NCBI GenBank assembly: GCA_004352715.1
Contig: SCFE01000011.1
Span: 2,129,669 to 2,193,668, forward strand
DNA length: 64,000 bases
Source: Hofstenia miamia
Taxonomy: Eukaryota; Xenacoelomorpha; Acoela
Reading direction: 5' to 3'
Shown here: positions 20,719 to 32,727 of the stretch, one piece after another
How the letters are laid out: every line of letters begins with the position of its first letter
Numbering within the stretch: position 1 is the stretch's first letter
The notes under the pieces: model-generated
Databases searched by the model: none
Seen by the model: only the letters and a program-made list of their open reading frames with translations
What the model was told of the DNA's origin: nothing
Translations under genes and position numbers: made by a program

Positions 20719-23107
20719 TCATGCACTTCTTATGATTTAGTAGATGCTTTCCTTCCTAGTCTTCCTAAGATGGCCACAATGTAGTATAGTTTGCCGGTTT
20801 TTTAACTCTTAACAAAACCCAATTCTTCTATTTGTCAAACACTCATTGATTTGTAAACGTTTTTTCTGATTTACACATCTTTATCAATTGTCCTTTTTTC
20901 TTGAAGCCTATTATTCATTCATTTTTTGGGGCTCATTTTTTCTTATGGCATTTCATTTCTATCTATTAATCTTTTTTTCTCTTCCTAACATTTATCCATA
21001 CCCTTGTTCCTGGTGTGTAATTTATGAAAACTTCTGCTCGTGGTTTCCTCTTACTGGTTTGAGATTCATGATGATCTGACATTCTTAAATTGATTTCACA
21101 ATCCAGTCAATACTTAAGCATTTCTTTGGAATATTACCTGAACGTTTTGCATCTTTTCTCGATCACCTATAGGGTGGTATGGTGTGGATAATATTAATTA
21201 ATTCTATTGGATTTAGCAAGTTTTTCACTCGTAAATTACAACAAATTGTTCTGATTAAAAAATACTGGATGTTACTTCACAAACTGGTACTCATTCGATA
21301 CATTTTGGAAATGTCCACCTCTATACAAACATACTTCTTTTGGTCGCTGCGTGGCCTCGCAATTTCTACATTTTTCTACATATTTATTGAGAGAATTAAG
21401 TTTAATTAGCATTTGATGGAAAATTTTCATTTTTTGAATTGTCCAATATTTGAGAAAGTCTCTGAACAATGCTTCAGACCTTAAATTTTCATTTTTTATC
21501 GATTGTTCACATAAAAATACACATTTTTTAAACATTTCTGCTTTCACAAATCTTTATCATTAAAGATTTCAGAAACTCCATTTTTCTTAATTTTACCTAG
21601 TTTTATACTTACTATGAAAGGGTATATCCATATGGAATACTTCCTAAATGATTTAGTAATATCTTTTATCGTCAAATAGCGACTATGATGTTTTTCTGCG
21701 TTGATTAAACTAATTCTATGTTTTTATATATACAATGTATAATACAAAATAAATCTAATACTGCATTCATTATTACATTTTAAAGAAATTTTTTGGAATA
21801 ACTGTATAAATCAACATTAAAATGATTAAGAAATGTTATCTACAAATTCACACAATTTACTTAATACGGTTTACAGCCAGTGTTATATTCCTTACAAAGC
21901 GAGTCTAAGTACCACTCTAACCGGTACATATATATATATATATATATATAATTTAAAGTGAATATGAACAGAAGCAAAAACAGGGAGCTACAAATAGAAT
22001 TTTCTAGTTCAAAAAATCATAGTAAATTAACTTGCTTTTTGTATTTATATAAATCAATACATAACACATAAAAGCTCGTTGTGAGATAAAAATGAAGGCA
22101 GTGATGGGCATTCAATAAAAGAGCTTTATCCTACTATCAATTCACTTACCCGACTCAAAGAAACCAAAATACTCATAAATTGCAAAAAAAATAAATTCGA
22201 AATGTTGCATTTTCTCCATATTATCATAACCGACAATTACCCGACGTAGCCTGCTCTCTGAGTGTACCCCGAAATTCAAAATATTATGCTCTAACCCGTC
22301 CCGATATCCGACAAAGTGTCGGGTAGAGTCGAGTACCCTATGTCCAACCCCTGAAAAATTCTTTTGATTCTTCATAATTCTGTTAGCACAAAGTAGAAAT
22401 TGCTCTAGAAAATTAGAAAACAGGATGTAGCCAGTAATCATAATCCCTAAGGGCAAATTTGGTTCTGCCATAAATACCTTACGTAAAAGCTGTGATCATT
22501 GTAATATCTTTAGGTTTGCCATCATAATATCAGGTGTGCGACAGAAGATAACAATGGTACGAAGTAACGTCAATGTTATGCTTTCAATATAAAAATTTCT
22601 GATATTGTACGTGTGTCTGGTTATTTCTTGAATCATCCGCCGATTCAATTGATTTACCCCACTATTGAAATGCTTCAATAAACTACGACAAATCCTTAGT
22701 GTGATCTCTCACCCTTAGCTACGACGCTGCTTCAAATATTATTTAAAACGAATATGACCGGAAGCAAACGCAGGGAAACACTAGTCCTATAGCCTGATTT
22801 TAGTTCATACAAGAAGCAAGAAAGCTTACTCAATGAACAAGAACACTAAATTACTATGATATGGGCTGCAAGCAGAAAATAAATACACTGTGGGACACGT
22901 GAACAAAAGAAAGTTAAGAAAAAATTATGTATTTTGAGTTATAGCGTGTTTAATATTAGACTTTTATTCCATTACGAAGCAATTTTATGTAGAAAAATTG
23001 TTGCTGCATTTATTTTTCCCTTATTGATTGAACCCATCCAAAAAAGAAGAAAGGTATAAATTCGCCATTGAGTATTCTAAACTGAAAAACGGTAATAGAA
23101 ATTGAGC
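20719..23107. other. No gene recognised; one (TA)n tract
   Basis: Pyrimidine-rich, then AT-rich DNA. The (TA)n at 21928-21950 is followed by AATTTAAAGTGAATATGAAC, and a related segment GAATATGACCGGAAGC recurs near 22750, so this may be degraded transposon sequence. I find no ORF with recognised motifs. Confidence 0.4.
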
Positions 23108-24279
23108 TTATGAAGTGGCAGGACGGATTAAAAAATGGCGAAATAGGATATGGCTGACCAACCCAAAGGTGGCATTGAATCGTGCAGCTCTGGCTGTGCC
23201 ACTGTTTACAGCATACCTTATTCCAATCGAATGATGAAACTCTAGAGATCTTACTAAAATCATATTAGCATTGCCTCTCATTAGCGCAACTAAGAGAGAC
23301 TTCAAAAATACAAATGGAGCAGTAGTCACATCTCTATTTTAAACTTTACTCAATTCTGCATTTAGGGCCAGCTTCCGGAAAGTCTTATTGAGCTAGCTGA
23401 GAAGCCCCTATTCTTTCTAGGCCAAGGGCACAAATACATAATCCTCATAATCAAAATTATTAAAGAGTTTTGAGTATTTGCAATCTTCAACTACTCCTAG
23501 AGCCCAGCCTGCATTGGATGCCGCATTCGATGCAGCAGGTTTACCTGCAGACCAATCAAGAATGAAAACATCTCCAGGTTTAGACCGAGTCCAAGGACTT
23601 GACCGAGTCCCATGAATTAGATCACGTTGCTCTTTGATAGGAGATAAAGAAGTAAAAGCTGCAATTGAATATACAATGTCGTGAAGACGATCATGCCGAC
23701 CTAGACTTGTCAACGAGCCGAGCCGAGCCGAGCTTGAGCNNNNNNNNNNNNNNNNNNNNNNNNNNNNNNNNNNNNNNNNNNNNNNNNNNNNNNNNNNNNN
23801 NNNNNNNNTCAACGAGCCGAGCCGAGCCGAGCTTGAGCACAGTATTTGATATACAACGAGCCCAAAACGAGCCTATTTTAGGCAAAGCAAGTTTATAGTT
23901 TTGCTTGCTAATTTGATTATGGAGATTATTTTTATTTTTTGCAGTCAGTATGCCTTTCCTATAATCTTATTTAAGAAATGTTTATTAAATAATAGGAAGA
24001 GCTATGTAAAAAATTCTTTGAACACAATATTTTTAAAAAAATACCGAGCTAAAACGAGCCTCATTCAAAGATTTTATGTGGCGAGCCAATCCGAGCCGAA
24101 AATACACAAAATTTAAACGAGCCGAACCGAGCTAGGAAATTTCGGCTCGTTGACAAGTCTGTGCCGACCAATTCTTACACCTTTGCTGCTGCAAGTAAAA
24201 GCATGGTCTCCATAAATATCCAAAGTTCCATTCGGACAATAGGCGCATTTGCTTGATTTTGAATAGAGTTGGAGACTTA
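23108..24279 (-). pseudogene. LINE reverse-transcriptase C-terminal region, interrupted by a MITE
   Basis: Minus-strand frames on either side of the MITE join into one pattern. A Cys-rich knuckle comes first (CAYCPNGTLDIYGDHAFTCS), then RHDRLHDIVY, SKPGDVFILDWSAGKPAA and the Val/Pro-rich end, then TTAPFVFLKSLLVALMRGNA. This is typical of the C-terminal part of LINE ORF2 proteins with a CCHC-like motif. Stops and frameshifts show decay. The MITE insertion (23702-24161) duplicated TGCCGACC. Confidence 0.65.
23702..24161 (+). mobile_element. GAGCC-rich hAT-like MITE, complete copy with TSD
   Basis: Termini TAGACTTGTCAACGAGCC and its inverse GGCTCGTTGACAAGTCTG are flanked by exact TGCCGACC repeats (23694-23701 and 24162-24169). 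GAGCC units recur near both ends. The 69-N gap at 23740-23808 lies between two copies of the same ~30 bases. Removing the gap and one copy leaves about 361 bp, matching the 360 bp of the complete copy at 32970. The element has no coding capacity and is probably mobilised by an hAT transposase. Confidence 0.85.
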
Positions 24280-25131
24280 CAGTGGCGGCTCGTGCATGCA
24301 AAAGCTAGGCAAGCAAATATTTTAAGCAACCAAATTAGTATAATGAACCATGAAACATTTATTTATTTTCGAAATCACGGAGACGATTTTTTTAGAAAGA
24401 CATTTGTAATATTATTATTGTAAAAATAAGATTAGTCCATCAGTTCATTTAATAAAACATTTTCAAGAAAAATGGCTAATAATTTCTGAAGTTTTTTCTC
24501 CTTTAATCGGCTGTTTTTGAATTTATTTAAGTTTTCTTTAAACGGAAAAAAATCGTTTTGCAGAAGCTGTTCAAAATCCAATAGTTATATTAAATCAAAT
24601 ATTTACAAATTTCAGGTAAGGCAGTCGAAAAATCATGCATTTCAAAATATCGAATAAGAATTTTGTTATGTACACTTGAAAGCATGTCAGTGATTTCTAG
24701 CTTGAGAATAATTACAAAGTGTTCCAAGATTGATTGCTGAAAGTTTGTAAATAATTCTATAAAACGGCATTTGCATAGGAATGTGAATCTGGACTCCCTT
24801 TGAGTGCATACGACGCTAATATATTTCAAAATATATCGCTCTTGAATTTTTAGAAAAAAATTCGTCTTTCATTAACAATTCCTATAAATTTTCTAATATC
24901 TATGAAAAAACAAATGGCTACCGTGCTTTTAATTAAGAATTTTAACAAGGAAATGCGAAAAACTTACTAACCCAAATATATTCTGTTTCTGACACTGCTT
25001 GAATAGAGAATTTTTCTGGTTGACAATTAAATAATTAATGTCATGCATATACTGTCTATCAAAAACTGGAATACCAAGTGGTTCAAAACCACCAATGGTT
25101 GCTCTTGGGAATACCACTTGACGTGTGGAGA
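24280..25131 (+). mobile_element. hAT-like element, CAGTGGCGGCTCGTGC terminus
   Basis: Starts CAGTGGCGGCTCGTGCATGC and is homologous to 36356-37152 and, inverted, to parts of 46936-47920. Near its right side, the minus-strand frame 25117-24969 (MVFPRATIGGFEPLGIPVF...) ends at a plausible splice donor and may be transposase-related, but I cannot assign it. The element is interrupted at 25132 by another transposon. Confidence 0.55.
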
Positions 25132-25238
25132 CAGAGATGGAATCGGATCCAAAATTTTAGAATCCGATCCAGGTCCGAATTTTTAAAAGAATTTTAGTTT
25201 TCGATCCGAAACAGATCTGAATTTCAATAAGTACATTA

Positions 25239-26361
25239 AAACGGGGTAATTTGGAACACAAGGGGTAACTTGGAACAGATAAATCAGAAATGAGTCCTTA
25301 TTGGAAGATATCGTCCAATCCGATTCCTTCTATTGATGAGGACATTTATTTCGTGAGCCGATGTGTTAGCGTCAGCATGCCTCGCAAATATGTCAAAGGA
25401 AACAGCAAGCGACCATATCAAAATTACGATGAGAATGATTTGAAGATGGCGTTGGAGGATATTGAGAAAGGCAAGTCTCTCAGGAAAGTCAGTGCGAATT
25501 ACGGTATAAGTGTAGGAACTCTAAGTCGCAAGTCACATGGTTTACAGGGCAAGAGACCTGGTGCACCGCCTGTTTTTTAAGGATCTGAAGAAGAAACTAT
25601 CGCTAATACAATTCAACAAGTGACTGCTTGGGGTTATGGATTCACCAAAAATGATTTCAGATTTCTCATAANGTCAGTGCGAAGTATGGTATACGTTTAG
25701 AAACTCTGAGCCGCAAGTCACATGGTTTACATGGCAAGAGACCTGGTGCACCGCCTGTTTTCTTCGATTCTGAAGAAGAAACTATCGCTAATACAATTCA
25801 ACAAGTGACTGCTTGGGGTTATGGATTCACCAAAAATGATTTCAGATTTCTCATAAAATCTTATTTGGATGAAAGTCATCGCAAAGTCACATGTTTCAAG
25901 AAAAATTTGCCTGGAATCGATTTTGTTGACAGTTTTTGCAAGAGGAGAATCAGAATAGGACCATGAGGATATGATTGGCTTCAGTGTACACAATGTCACC
26001 ACTGGTTATCTGGTAAATGCAATGAAAGGTCAACAAACATCCATTTTCAGTGCAGAGATTGTCTACAATGAGCATTTTAATTATGAGCACCTCGTACTGT
26101 GGAATGTAGAGGCATTTTGATAACTGTTTCGTTTTATTTGAATAAGTGTTCCAAGTTAGCCCATAAAATAGAAAAGATTTTATGATTTTGAAATTGGTTT
26201 ATTTTTAACTTCTTATAAAAATTATTTGATGGTTGATATATTATTTTGAAGTGGATGAACAACTTGCAGTGTATGTATGTAAAGTTTCATTCCTCTGAGA
26301 TAATAGTTTATATGCTTTATATTACAAAACATATCGAAAACCTTTCCAAGTTACCCCGTTT
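25239..26361 (+). mobile_element. Pogo-like transposon with GGGGTAACTTGGAAC termini
   Basis: Inverted ends AAACGGGGTAATTTGGAAC and (right, inverted) AAACGGGGTAACTTGGAAA are flanked by TA, the Tc1/mariner/pogo target duplication. At the left the motif GGGGTAAYTTGGAAC occurs twice in tandem; a diverged partner GTTCCAAGTTAGCCC lies near 26148. It encodes the transposase remnant at 25377-26071. Confidence 0.75.
25377..26071 (+). pseudogene. Pogo-type transposase lacking its catalytic domain
   Basis: Starts MPRKYVKGNSKRPYQNYDEN. A psq-type helix-turn-helix follows (SLRKVSANYGISVGTLSRK), then EETIANTIQQVTAWGYGFTK and KNLPGIDFVDSFCKRR, the CENP-B-like second DNA-binding region. It then jumps to a C-terminal zinc finger (YDWLQCTQCHHWLSGKCN ... 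FQCRDC) resembling a PHD. The ~200-residue DDE domain between them is absent. A single N at 25672 lies between two slightly different copies of a ~184-bp stretch, so part of the ORF is present twice; the second copy shows the uninterrupted frame. Confidence 0.75.
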
Positions 26362-26867
26362 TACGGTATTCTATCAATAAATATGTATGGACTTAAAATA
26401 TATTTATGTTTTTTTTTAAATGCGAATAGAAAATTTTAAGTGCTTCAACACTATACCGGGGAAGACAGGGTAGGGCTTAGACGTGGGCATTGGAAAAATA
26501 AACTTACTCAATAGTACATGCAAATCGAACTAAATTTGGGATTTAAATATAAATTTTGAATTTTACTTTTCATTGAAATTGGATACTAGTTTAGACTACA
26601 AATTTTAAATTGAATAAAAGCAACATTAAATAAATTAATAGCCTATTATTGTTATGCCAAAGATATTAGTGTATATAATAATCACGAACCTTCTGAAAAC
26701 TAAGTTTATCTTGGCAATGCAAATTGCTTATAGTGCATCTTTCATGAGTTTGATAATTATAAAAAATGTACGATATACATAATTTTTAAAAAATTTTTGA
26801 TCCGAAACGTATCCAAAATTTTCTCAAAATTTATATCCAATCTGTATCCGATCCGATTCCATCTCTG

Positions 26868-27149
26868 GATGGCAAAGGAATATTAGAAAGATTCGAAAAG
26901 ACTCTCTCAACGACGGCACTAAAGAATAAAATATGGCATCCAAAGATCTCTCTGGGATGACGCAAGTTTATAATTTCAGACAAATTTTAATATTTGAGAA
27001 TATTCCTCCTTAAAAGGCATCTCAGTTAGTTGAAGTTAAGTCACTTTTATAAATATCTGTAATCACAAAAATCTTAAGTCCAATGCGTCCTCCAATTAAT
27101 ATTAATTTAAAATAGATAAGCATCCTCATTATCACTTCTTACGAACATG
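26868..27149. other. Continuation of the outer hAT-like element, no gene
   Basis: AT-rich sequence after the inner insertion. It may be the rest of the element that begins at 24280; no terminus is recognised. Confidence 0.3.
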
Positions 27150-27650
27150 TGCTCTAGTTAGACTTCTTGCTGAAAACAGATGTTGCAGTCAAATCCCCAG
27201 CTGGAAAGCCTACATCAATCTCTGTACCCAATATTACTTCCATCTTTTTCCCTCTTCTCATTTTGTATGATTTACTGTGTTCCTGGTTTAGTATTACTAT
27301 CGAGCTCTCTGTAATTTTGATTGTATTCTGAAGATGAGGAAGTACCATGAATTCGTTGAAAAGATTCTTCAGGATTTCCAGGAACAATTGCAGAATGCGG
27401 ATTGTAGACATTCCTTCATATTGGCCTATTGCATTTTGATCTACAATTGAATACACTAAAATCATACCCCACTCCTTTTTCATGGAACTGAAGAACCCGA
27501 TATCAAAATATTGAAGAAAAAATGCTATTTGCAGTGAAAGCAGCAATGAAGACTTGATGTTGTTGGGCCAACCCAACAACATTGTAGGACATATGCGAAG
27601 CCAATTGATCACCTATTAACAACTTGCAACCTGTGGAGGACTTCACAATT
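27150..27650 (-). pseudogene. Pogo/jerky-type DDE transposase fragment
   Basis: In one frame the minus strand reads LLIGDQLASHMSYNVVGLAQ, then QHQVFIAAFTANSI, shifting to LQYFDIGFFSSMKKEWGMIL. This is the DDE_1 pattern of pogo/Tigger transposases (GDNLASH...V...C..N.I.F..LPPNSTH..QPLDV..F..mK..W). The D of GD is a catalytic residue. A frameshift separates the two halves. It is not part of the pogo element at 25239. Confidence 0.65.
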
Positions 27651-28639
27651 TTGAGAACCTGTTTTCAACCCAGTCTTCAAACTGTGTCATTTTGAACCAG
27701 GCCTGCTTTGTTCTCAAATATGAATTAGAGATCTTAAAGTTACTTAAAACAGTCGGTCATACTTATTGACTAGCTTGCATTTTCTATATAGCCAAGAAAC
27801 TAATTGTTAAGTTATCAGCAGTTTAAGTTGCACCCCAAATCAACGGTATACATTGAAACATTTTGATTTTCAGTTAAATAAATATTTATTCAAATAAAAA
27901 TTTAGGAGGTACACGTGCCCCTCTTTGATTGCACCCCTGCCCCATGGGCCCCTAAAGACGCGATGCCACTGTATGTAGTGCAGTTTTTTTAGCACATTTA
28001 TCAATTCCAAGTTCTTTGCGTCTAGCATATCAATGTACAATGTCTCCATTTCGAGATTTGTTTCCGTTTTTCTGAAGTACATTATTATACTATATTATTG
28101 GAAATATGGTGAGCATTCGCTATTCACATGATGCGTACTTCGTGTGGAAATTTGTTAAAGTGGGAAAATTTATATGCAATTTTAGTTAATAAGAATATTT
28201 GATTGCAATGTAATGTATTTGCTTCCATTAATAGACATTTCAGCAAAGCAAAATTTCCATATTTTTTGTATTTTTCGAGAAAATAGAAAAATATTGATGA
28301 GTATTAGGTGCTAAATTCAAAGCAGTTGGTAACAGGCTTTTTCGTTTGTTTAATTGCATTGAAATTTATGGTTCTGTGGCTTTTTCATATACATTCAACT
28401 CTTTATATTATATATATGTATATGAAATTTGTAAAATACGTGTGTCTGAAAATCTACTATTTTTTTGTTTAATTTTGTATTACTTTCTTGACGCTTTCAG
28501 AATTTGTTATCAGTATTCATATGGAGAAATTGAAGCACAGAAATTCTAGTCGAAATTCCTAATTTTTTCGCTAGATGTCTCTCTGAATAGTGGAATTTTC
28601 TAACGGCAAAAACAGCAAATTTCCAAATTACACAGTCAA
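27651..28639. other. No gene recognised; possible hAT end at 27973
   Basis: On the minus strand CAGTGGCATCGCGTCTTTAG starts at 27973 and resembles an hAT terminus. The partner end was not found. The rest is AT-rich and featureless. Confidence 0.3.
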
Positions 28640-29400
28640 AAATATAAAACTCAAAAAGTCATACTAAATTTTTGAAAGATCTTTTTATTGTCTATCTGAA
28701 TCTGTTTTTAGAATTCTTTTATGTGTTTTCAATTTTTTTACACAAACCATTTTATATTAGAATTTGAAAACAATAATTTGAGAGTAAATTTTTTTAAATT
28801 GATGTTTGCTCGAAGAAAAAAGTAAAACTCAAAAAGTCATACTAAAATTTTCAAAGATCTTTTTATTGTCTATCCGAATCTGTCTTTAGAATTCTTCTAT
28901 GTGTTTTCAATTTTTTTCCACANNNNNNNNNNNNNNNNNNNNNNNNNNNNNNNNNNNNNNNNNNNNNNNNNNNNNNNNNNNNNNNNNNNNNNNNNNNNNN
29001 NNNNNNNNNNNNNNNNNNNNNNNNNNNNNNNNNNNNNNNNNNNNNNNNNNNNNNNNNNNNNNNNNNNNNNNNNNNNNNNNNNNNNNNNNNNNNNNNNNNN
29101 NNNNNNNNNNNNNNNNNNNNNNNNNNNNNNNNNNNNNNNNNNNNNNNNNNNNNNNNNNNNNNNNNNNNNNNNNNNNNNNNNNNNNNNNNNNNNNNNNNNN
29201 NNNNNNNNNNNNNNNNNNNNNNNNNNNNNNNNNNNNNNNNNNNNNNNNNNNNNNNNNNNNNNNNNNNNNNNNNNNNNNNNNNNNNNNNNNNNNNNNNNNT
29301 CTTCTATGTGTTTTCAATTTTTTTCCACAAAGCATTTTATATTAGCTTTTGGAAACATGAATTTGAGAGTGCATTTTTTCAAAATTGATGTTGCTCAACG
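28640..29400. repeat. Tandem repeat, about 177-bp unit, with a 377-N gap
   Basis: AAAACTCAAAAAGTCATACT starts at 28647 and again at 28824, and the bases between are alike along the unit. After the gap (28923-29299) the sequence re-enters the unit with the same TCTTCTATGTGTTTTCAATT seen just before the gap. The total copy number is hidden by the gap. There is no ORF. Confidence 0.8.
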
Positions 29401-29812
29401 GATAAATGCTATTATTAAAAACATATTGCAAAAATATTAAAACTAAATTCCTTGCCAATATTTTGAAGTATTTAATATTATGCTAGCGTCTCTCAATTTT
29501 TTACATGAACATTTGGATACAGTATGGTAGAATAGCATAAAAGCATTGTGTATACTGTATTAAATGGTTTGAATGTTAATGCACCAATATGTAAACACAT
29601 AGTGAATATCATTATTGTTTGTATATAAACACATTTTTTAATAGATCAAGTAATTTAATCCCACCCTCTACCTCTATATAAATAATTATTCCATGATGGA
29701 TTTTAGTATTTTATGACAAGTTATGATTAATCCCAAACATCGATAGTGATGTTTTTGAATCTTAATTTCAAACCTAATTAATAATCAGAAACAAAGTTAA
29801 ACGCTCCGTGGT
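29401..29812. other. No gene recognised
   Basis: AT-rich sequence leading into the 991-N gap at 29813-30803. Confidence 0.4.
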
Positions 29813-30803
29813 NNNNNNNNNNNNNNNNNNNNNNNNNNNNNNNNNNNNNNNNNNNNNNNNNNNNNNNNNNNNNNNNNNNNNNNNNNNNNNNNNNNNNNNN
29901 NNNNNNNNNNNNNNNNNNNNNNNNNNNNNNNNNNNNNNNNNNNNNNNNNNNNNNNNNNNNNNNNNNNNNNNNNNNNNNNNNNNNNNNNNNNNNNNNNNNN
30001 NNNNNNNNNNNNNNNNNNNNNNNNNNNNNNNNNNNNNNNNNNNNNNNNNNNNNNNNNNNNNNNNNNNNNNNNNNNNNNNNNNNNNNNNNNNNNNNNNNNN
30101 NNNNNNNNNNNNNNNNNNNNNNNNNNNNNNNNNNNNNNNNNNNNNNNNNNNNNNNNNNNNNNNNNNNNNNNNNNNNNNNNNNNNNNNNNNNNNNNNNNNN
30201 NNNNNNNNNNNNNNNNNNNNNNNNNNNNNNNNNNNNNNNNNNNNNNNNNNNNNNNNNNNNNNNNNNNNNNNNNNNNNNNNNNNNNNNNNNNNNNNNNNNN
30301 NNNNNNNNNNNNNNNNNNNNNNNNNNNNNNNNNNNNNNNNNNNNNNNNNNNNNNNNNNNNNNNNNNNNNNNNNNNNNNNNNNNNNNNNNNNNNNNNNNNN
30401 NNNNNNNNNNNNNNNNNNNNNNNNNNNNNNNNNNNNNNNNNNNNNNNNNNNNNNNNNNNNNNNNNNNNNNNNNNNNNNNNNNNNNNNNNNNNNNNNNNNN
30501 NNNNNNNNNNNNNNNNNNNNNNNNNNNNNNNNNNNNNNNNNNNNNNNNNNNNNNNNNNNNNNNNNNNNNNNNNNNNNNNNNNNNNNNNNNNNNNNNNNNN
30601 NNNNNNNNNNNNNNNNNNNNNNNNNNNNNNNNNNNNNNNNNNNNNNNNNNNNNNNNNNNNNNNNNNNNNNNNNNNNNNNNNNNNNNNNNNNNNNNNNNNN
30701 NNNNNNNNNNNNNNNNNNNNNNNNNNNNNNNNNNNNNNNNNNNNNNNNNNNNNNNNNNNNNNNNNNNNNNNNNNNNNNNNNNNNNNNNNNNNNNNNNNNN
30801 NNN
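29813..30803. other. Assembly gap (991 N)
   Basis: Undetermined bases. The left part of the CCGG-rich element that resumes at 30804 is probably inside. Confidence 0.95.
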
Positions 30804-31885
30804 GCAGCCGGTTTTAAATTTCATGAAAGGCCGGTAAAATTACAGGCCATTTACCGGCCAAAATTATAAAAAATATTCTTGTTTTATCTTGTAAACATGG
30901 AATACTTTGCTTAGTTTTGGAGGAATTTCTATGAAAATCTAAAATTCTAAAAAATTTTGTAGTGTGAGCAATCTCCAGTATTGCAATTACAATAATAATT
31001 AAATTTACTTTCTGGAATCTCTCACAAATTTTGCAACAAACGGAGTTGTTCTGCTTTTTGATAGGGTAATTTTATTTCAGTTTTCTATGAAACTTACTAA
31101 TAATATTCAAAGAACCTGTTTATAATACTGAAAGTATAATGTATTGAAATTTGAGAGACCTCATTCAAATAAAGCAACTGGAACCCTTGTATTTTAATAA
31201 TATTGGAAGAGACGCTCAAAATAATTTTCAAGACTGCAACAAGACATTCAAATACAAATGTCAATAAACACATCCTACTAAACGAGCAATATGTTTAGTT
31301 TTAGAGAAATATTCTTTAAATTTAATTTGTGTACTTATACGTTATTAAATGCTAAACGGGGTCAAATGCTACAGCAATGTGAAGCATAATAATTGATAAT
31401 GCTACTCGCTTAGTTTTATATATTTTAACTATCATGCAAAGTAAACTAACTAAATAAAACTGAAACGTTCACATTTTTTCATTCNAAGTAATTGAGATTG
31501 GCCGATAATTAGTGGCAATTGATGGGTCGTTTTTCTTAATAATAGGAGTAATGTGAGCAAGTTTTANCATAATAATTGATAATGCTACTCGCTTAGTTTT
31601 ATATATTTTAACTAACATGCAAAGTAAACTAACTAAATAAAACTGAAACGTTCACATTTTTTCATTCCAAATATCCAAATTGGGTTTTGCTAGAAATGTA
31701 GTTATAATAGAGTGAAAATTGCGTTATGCAATATCAGCTCTTTGCATGTGAAATCATCTAGATATACATATATACAATGTACTTACATAGATTAAATATA
31801 CAATACTAATATAATTTTCCGGACAAAACCGGCCGAAAACCGGCCGGTTGGTATTAGCTATTGCCGGCCAAATACTGGGTCCGTC
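30804..31885. mobile_element. CCGG-rich mini-element, right part
   Basis: GCCGGTTTTAAATTTCATG...AGGCCGGTAAAATTACAGG at the left edge is mirrored by AACCGGCCGAAAACCGGCCG near 31835. The right edge reads GCCGGCCAAATACTGGGTCC. Clusters of CCGG at both sides and an AT-rich centre resemble the elements at 9852, 33726 and 42740. The true left end lies in the gap, and no target duplication can be tested. It contains a misplaced 81-bp insert at 31486-31566. Confidence 0.5.
31486..31566 (-). pseudogene. LINE reverse-transcriptase snippet between two N's
   Basis: On the minus strand the 81 bases read KLAHITPIIKKNDPSIATN then YRPISIT, the classic start of the RT fingers (NYRPIS). It has an N on each side, and the ~80 bases flanking it are duplicated (31425 and 31568). 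It is likely a chimeric assembly insert rather than a true insertion. Confidence 0.7.
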
Positions 31886-32699
31886 CTTCAGAATATGATT
31901 TTTAGGTAAACATCAATTAATTTTTAGGTTTGTGTCAAATTTTTCGCGGGTCATGCGTGACCTAGAAGAATAATTGACACATTTGCCCCTTAACCCTAAA
32001 CTGCCCAGAGCTATATAAAACTGTTCATTAATATTAATGAACACTGATGCTTGCAGTTAATCACATAATTACTAATATCACTAACTGTAATTAATTACAT
32101 GGATTAATTCAAATTCGAACATATGACCGGTGGTCAGTACCAACTGGCTTGCACTTCTGCTTCAGCTAGTGAATGTTTGTAATCTGCAGTTTGAATATGC
32201 CTAAAATGATTGATTTAAATATGCCGCTAGACAAACTATTATTTTTTATGAATTGCCTTCATTCTTAATGTAATTTTCATGCAAACTCAAATATAGCAAG
32301 ATAGTTTACAGTATACAAAATTGTTCTATATGCATTCGACAAGTTCATCTAGTAGTTGCAATACTTTAAATAGGATTAACGGTTTTGTTTGTTTAGACGT
32401 AGATGTCAAAATAACTATATCCACTGCTTGGAAAATGCACATAAAAGCTTTTATAGGTTGTTATTGATTCATTTTGCAACGCGCTAAATATTTATGGTAA
32501 CAGCTTTGCTGGCATTCGATGCGAGAATGCTATAATTAATTCCTACAAAGCATTTTCTGTTAGCATAAATTGTAAATTTTAATTTTGCTGGCAATATAAA
32601 TTTTCAAATTGATCCGTTAGATGGCTACAACATTTACAAAAATGATCTCAATTTCTCCATATGTCTATTTATTGTTAAAACAATTTCTGAATATAGATT

Positions 32700-32727
32700 T
32701 TTCTTCTTCTTCTTCTTCTTCTTCATA
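32700..32727. repeat. (TTC)n microsatellite
   Basis: Eight to nine TTC units in AT-rich non-coding DNA. Confidence 0.9.

Larger units (their letters stand above)
25132..26867. mobile_element. hAT-like element with CAGAGATGGAA termini
   Basis: CAGAGATGGAATCGGATCC at the left is mirrored by GGATCGGATACAGATTGG-type sequence, with CCGATTCCATCTCTG at the right end. ATCCGAT/GATCC motifs recur subterminally. The flanking 8-mers do not match, so the target duplication is unconfirmed. A pogo-type element sits inside it. A relative with the same CAGAGATGGAA ends is at 42740-44249. Confidence 0.6.

Noticed and set aside
25124-26875. 8-bp target duplication for the CAGAGATGGAA element at 25132-26867
   Set aside because: The flanking octamers TGTGGAGA and GATGGCAA match at only half the positions.
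29778-30869. Long ORFs through the gap at 29813-30803
   Set aside because: Open only because N's contain no stops.
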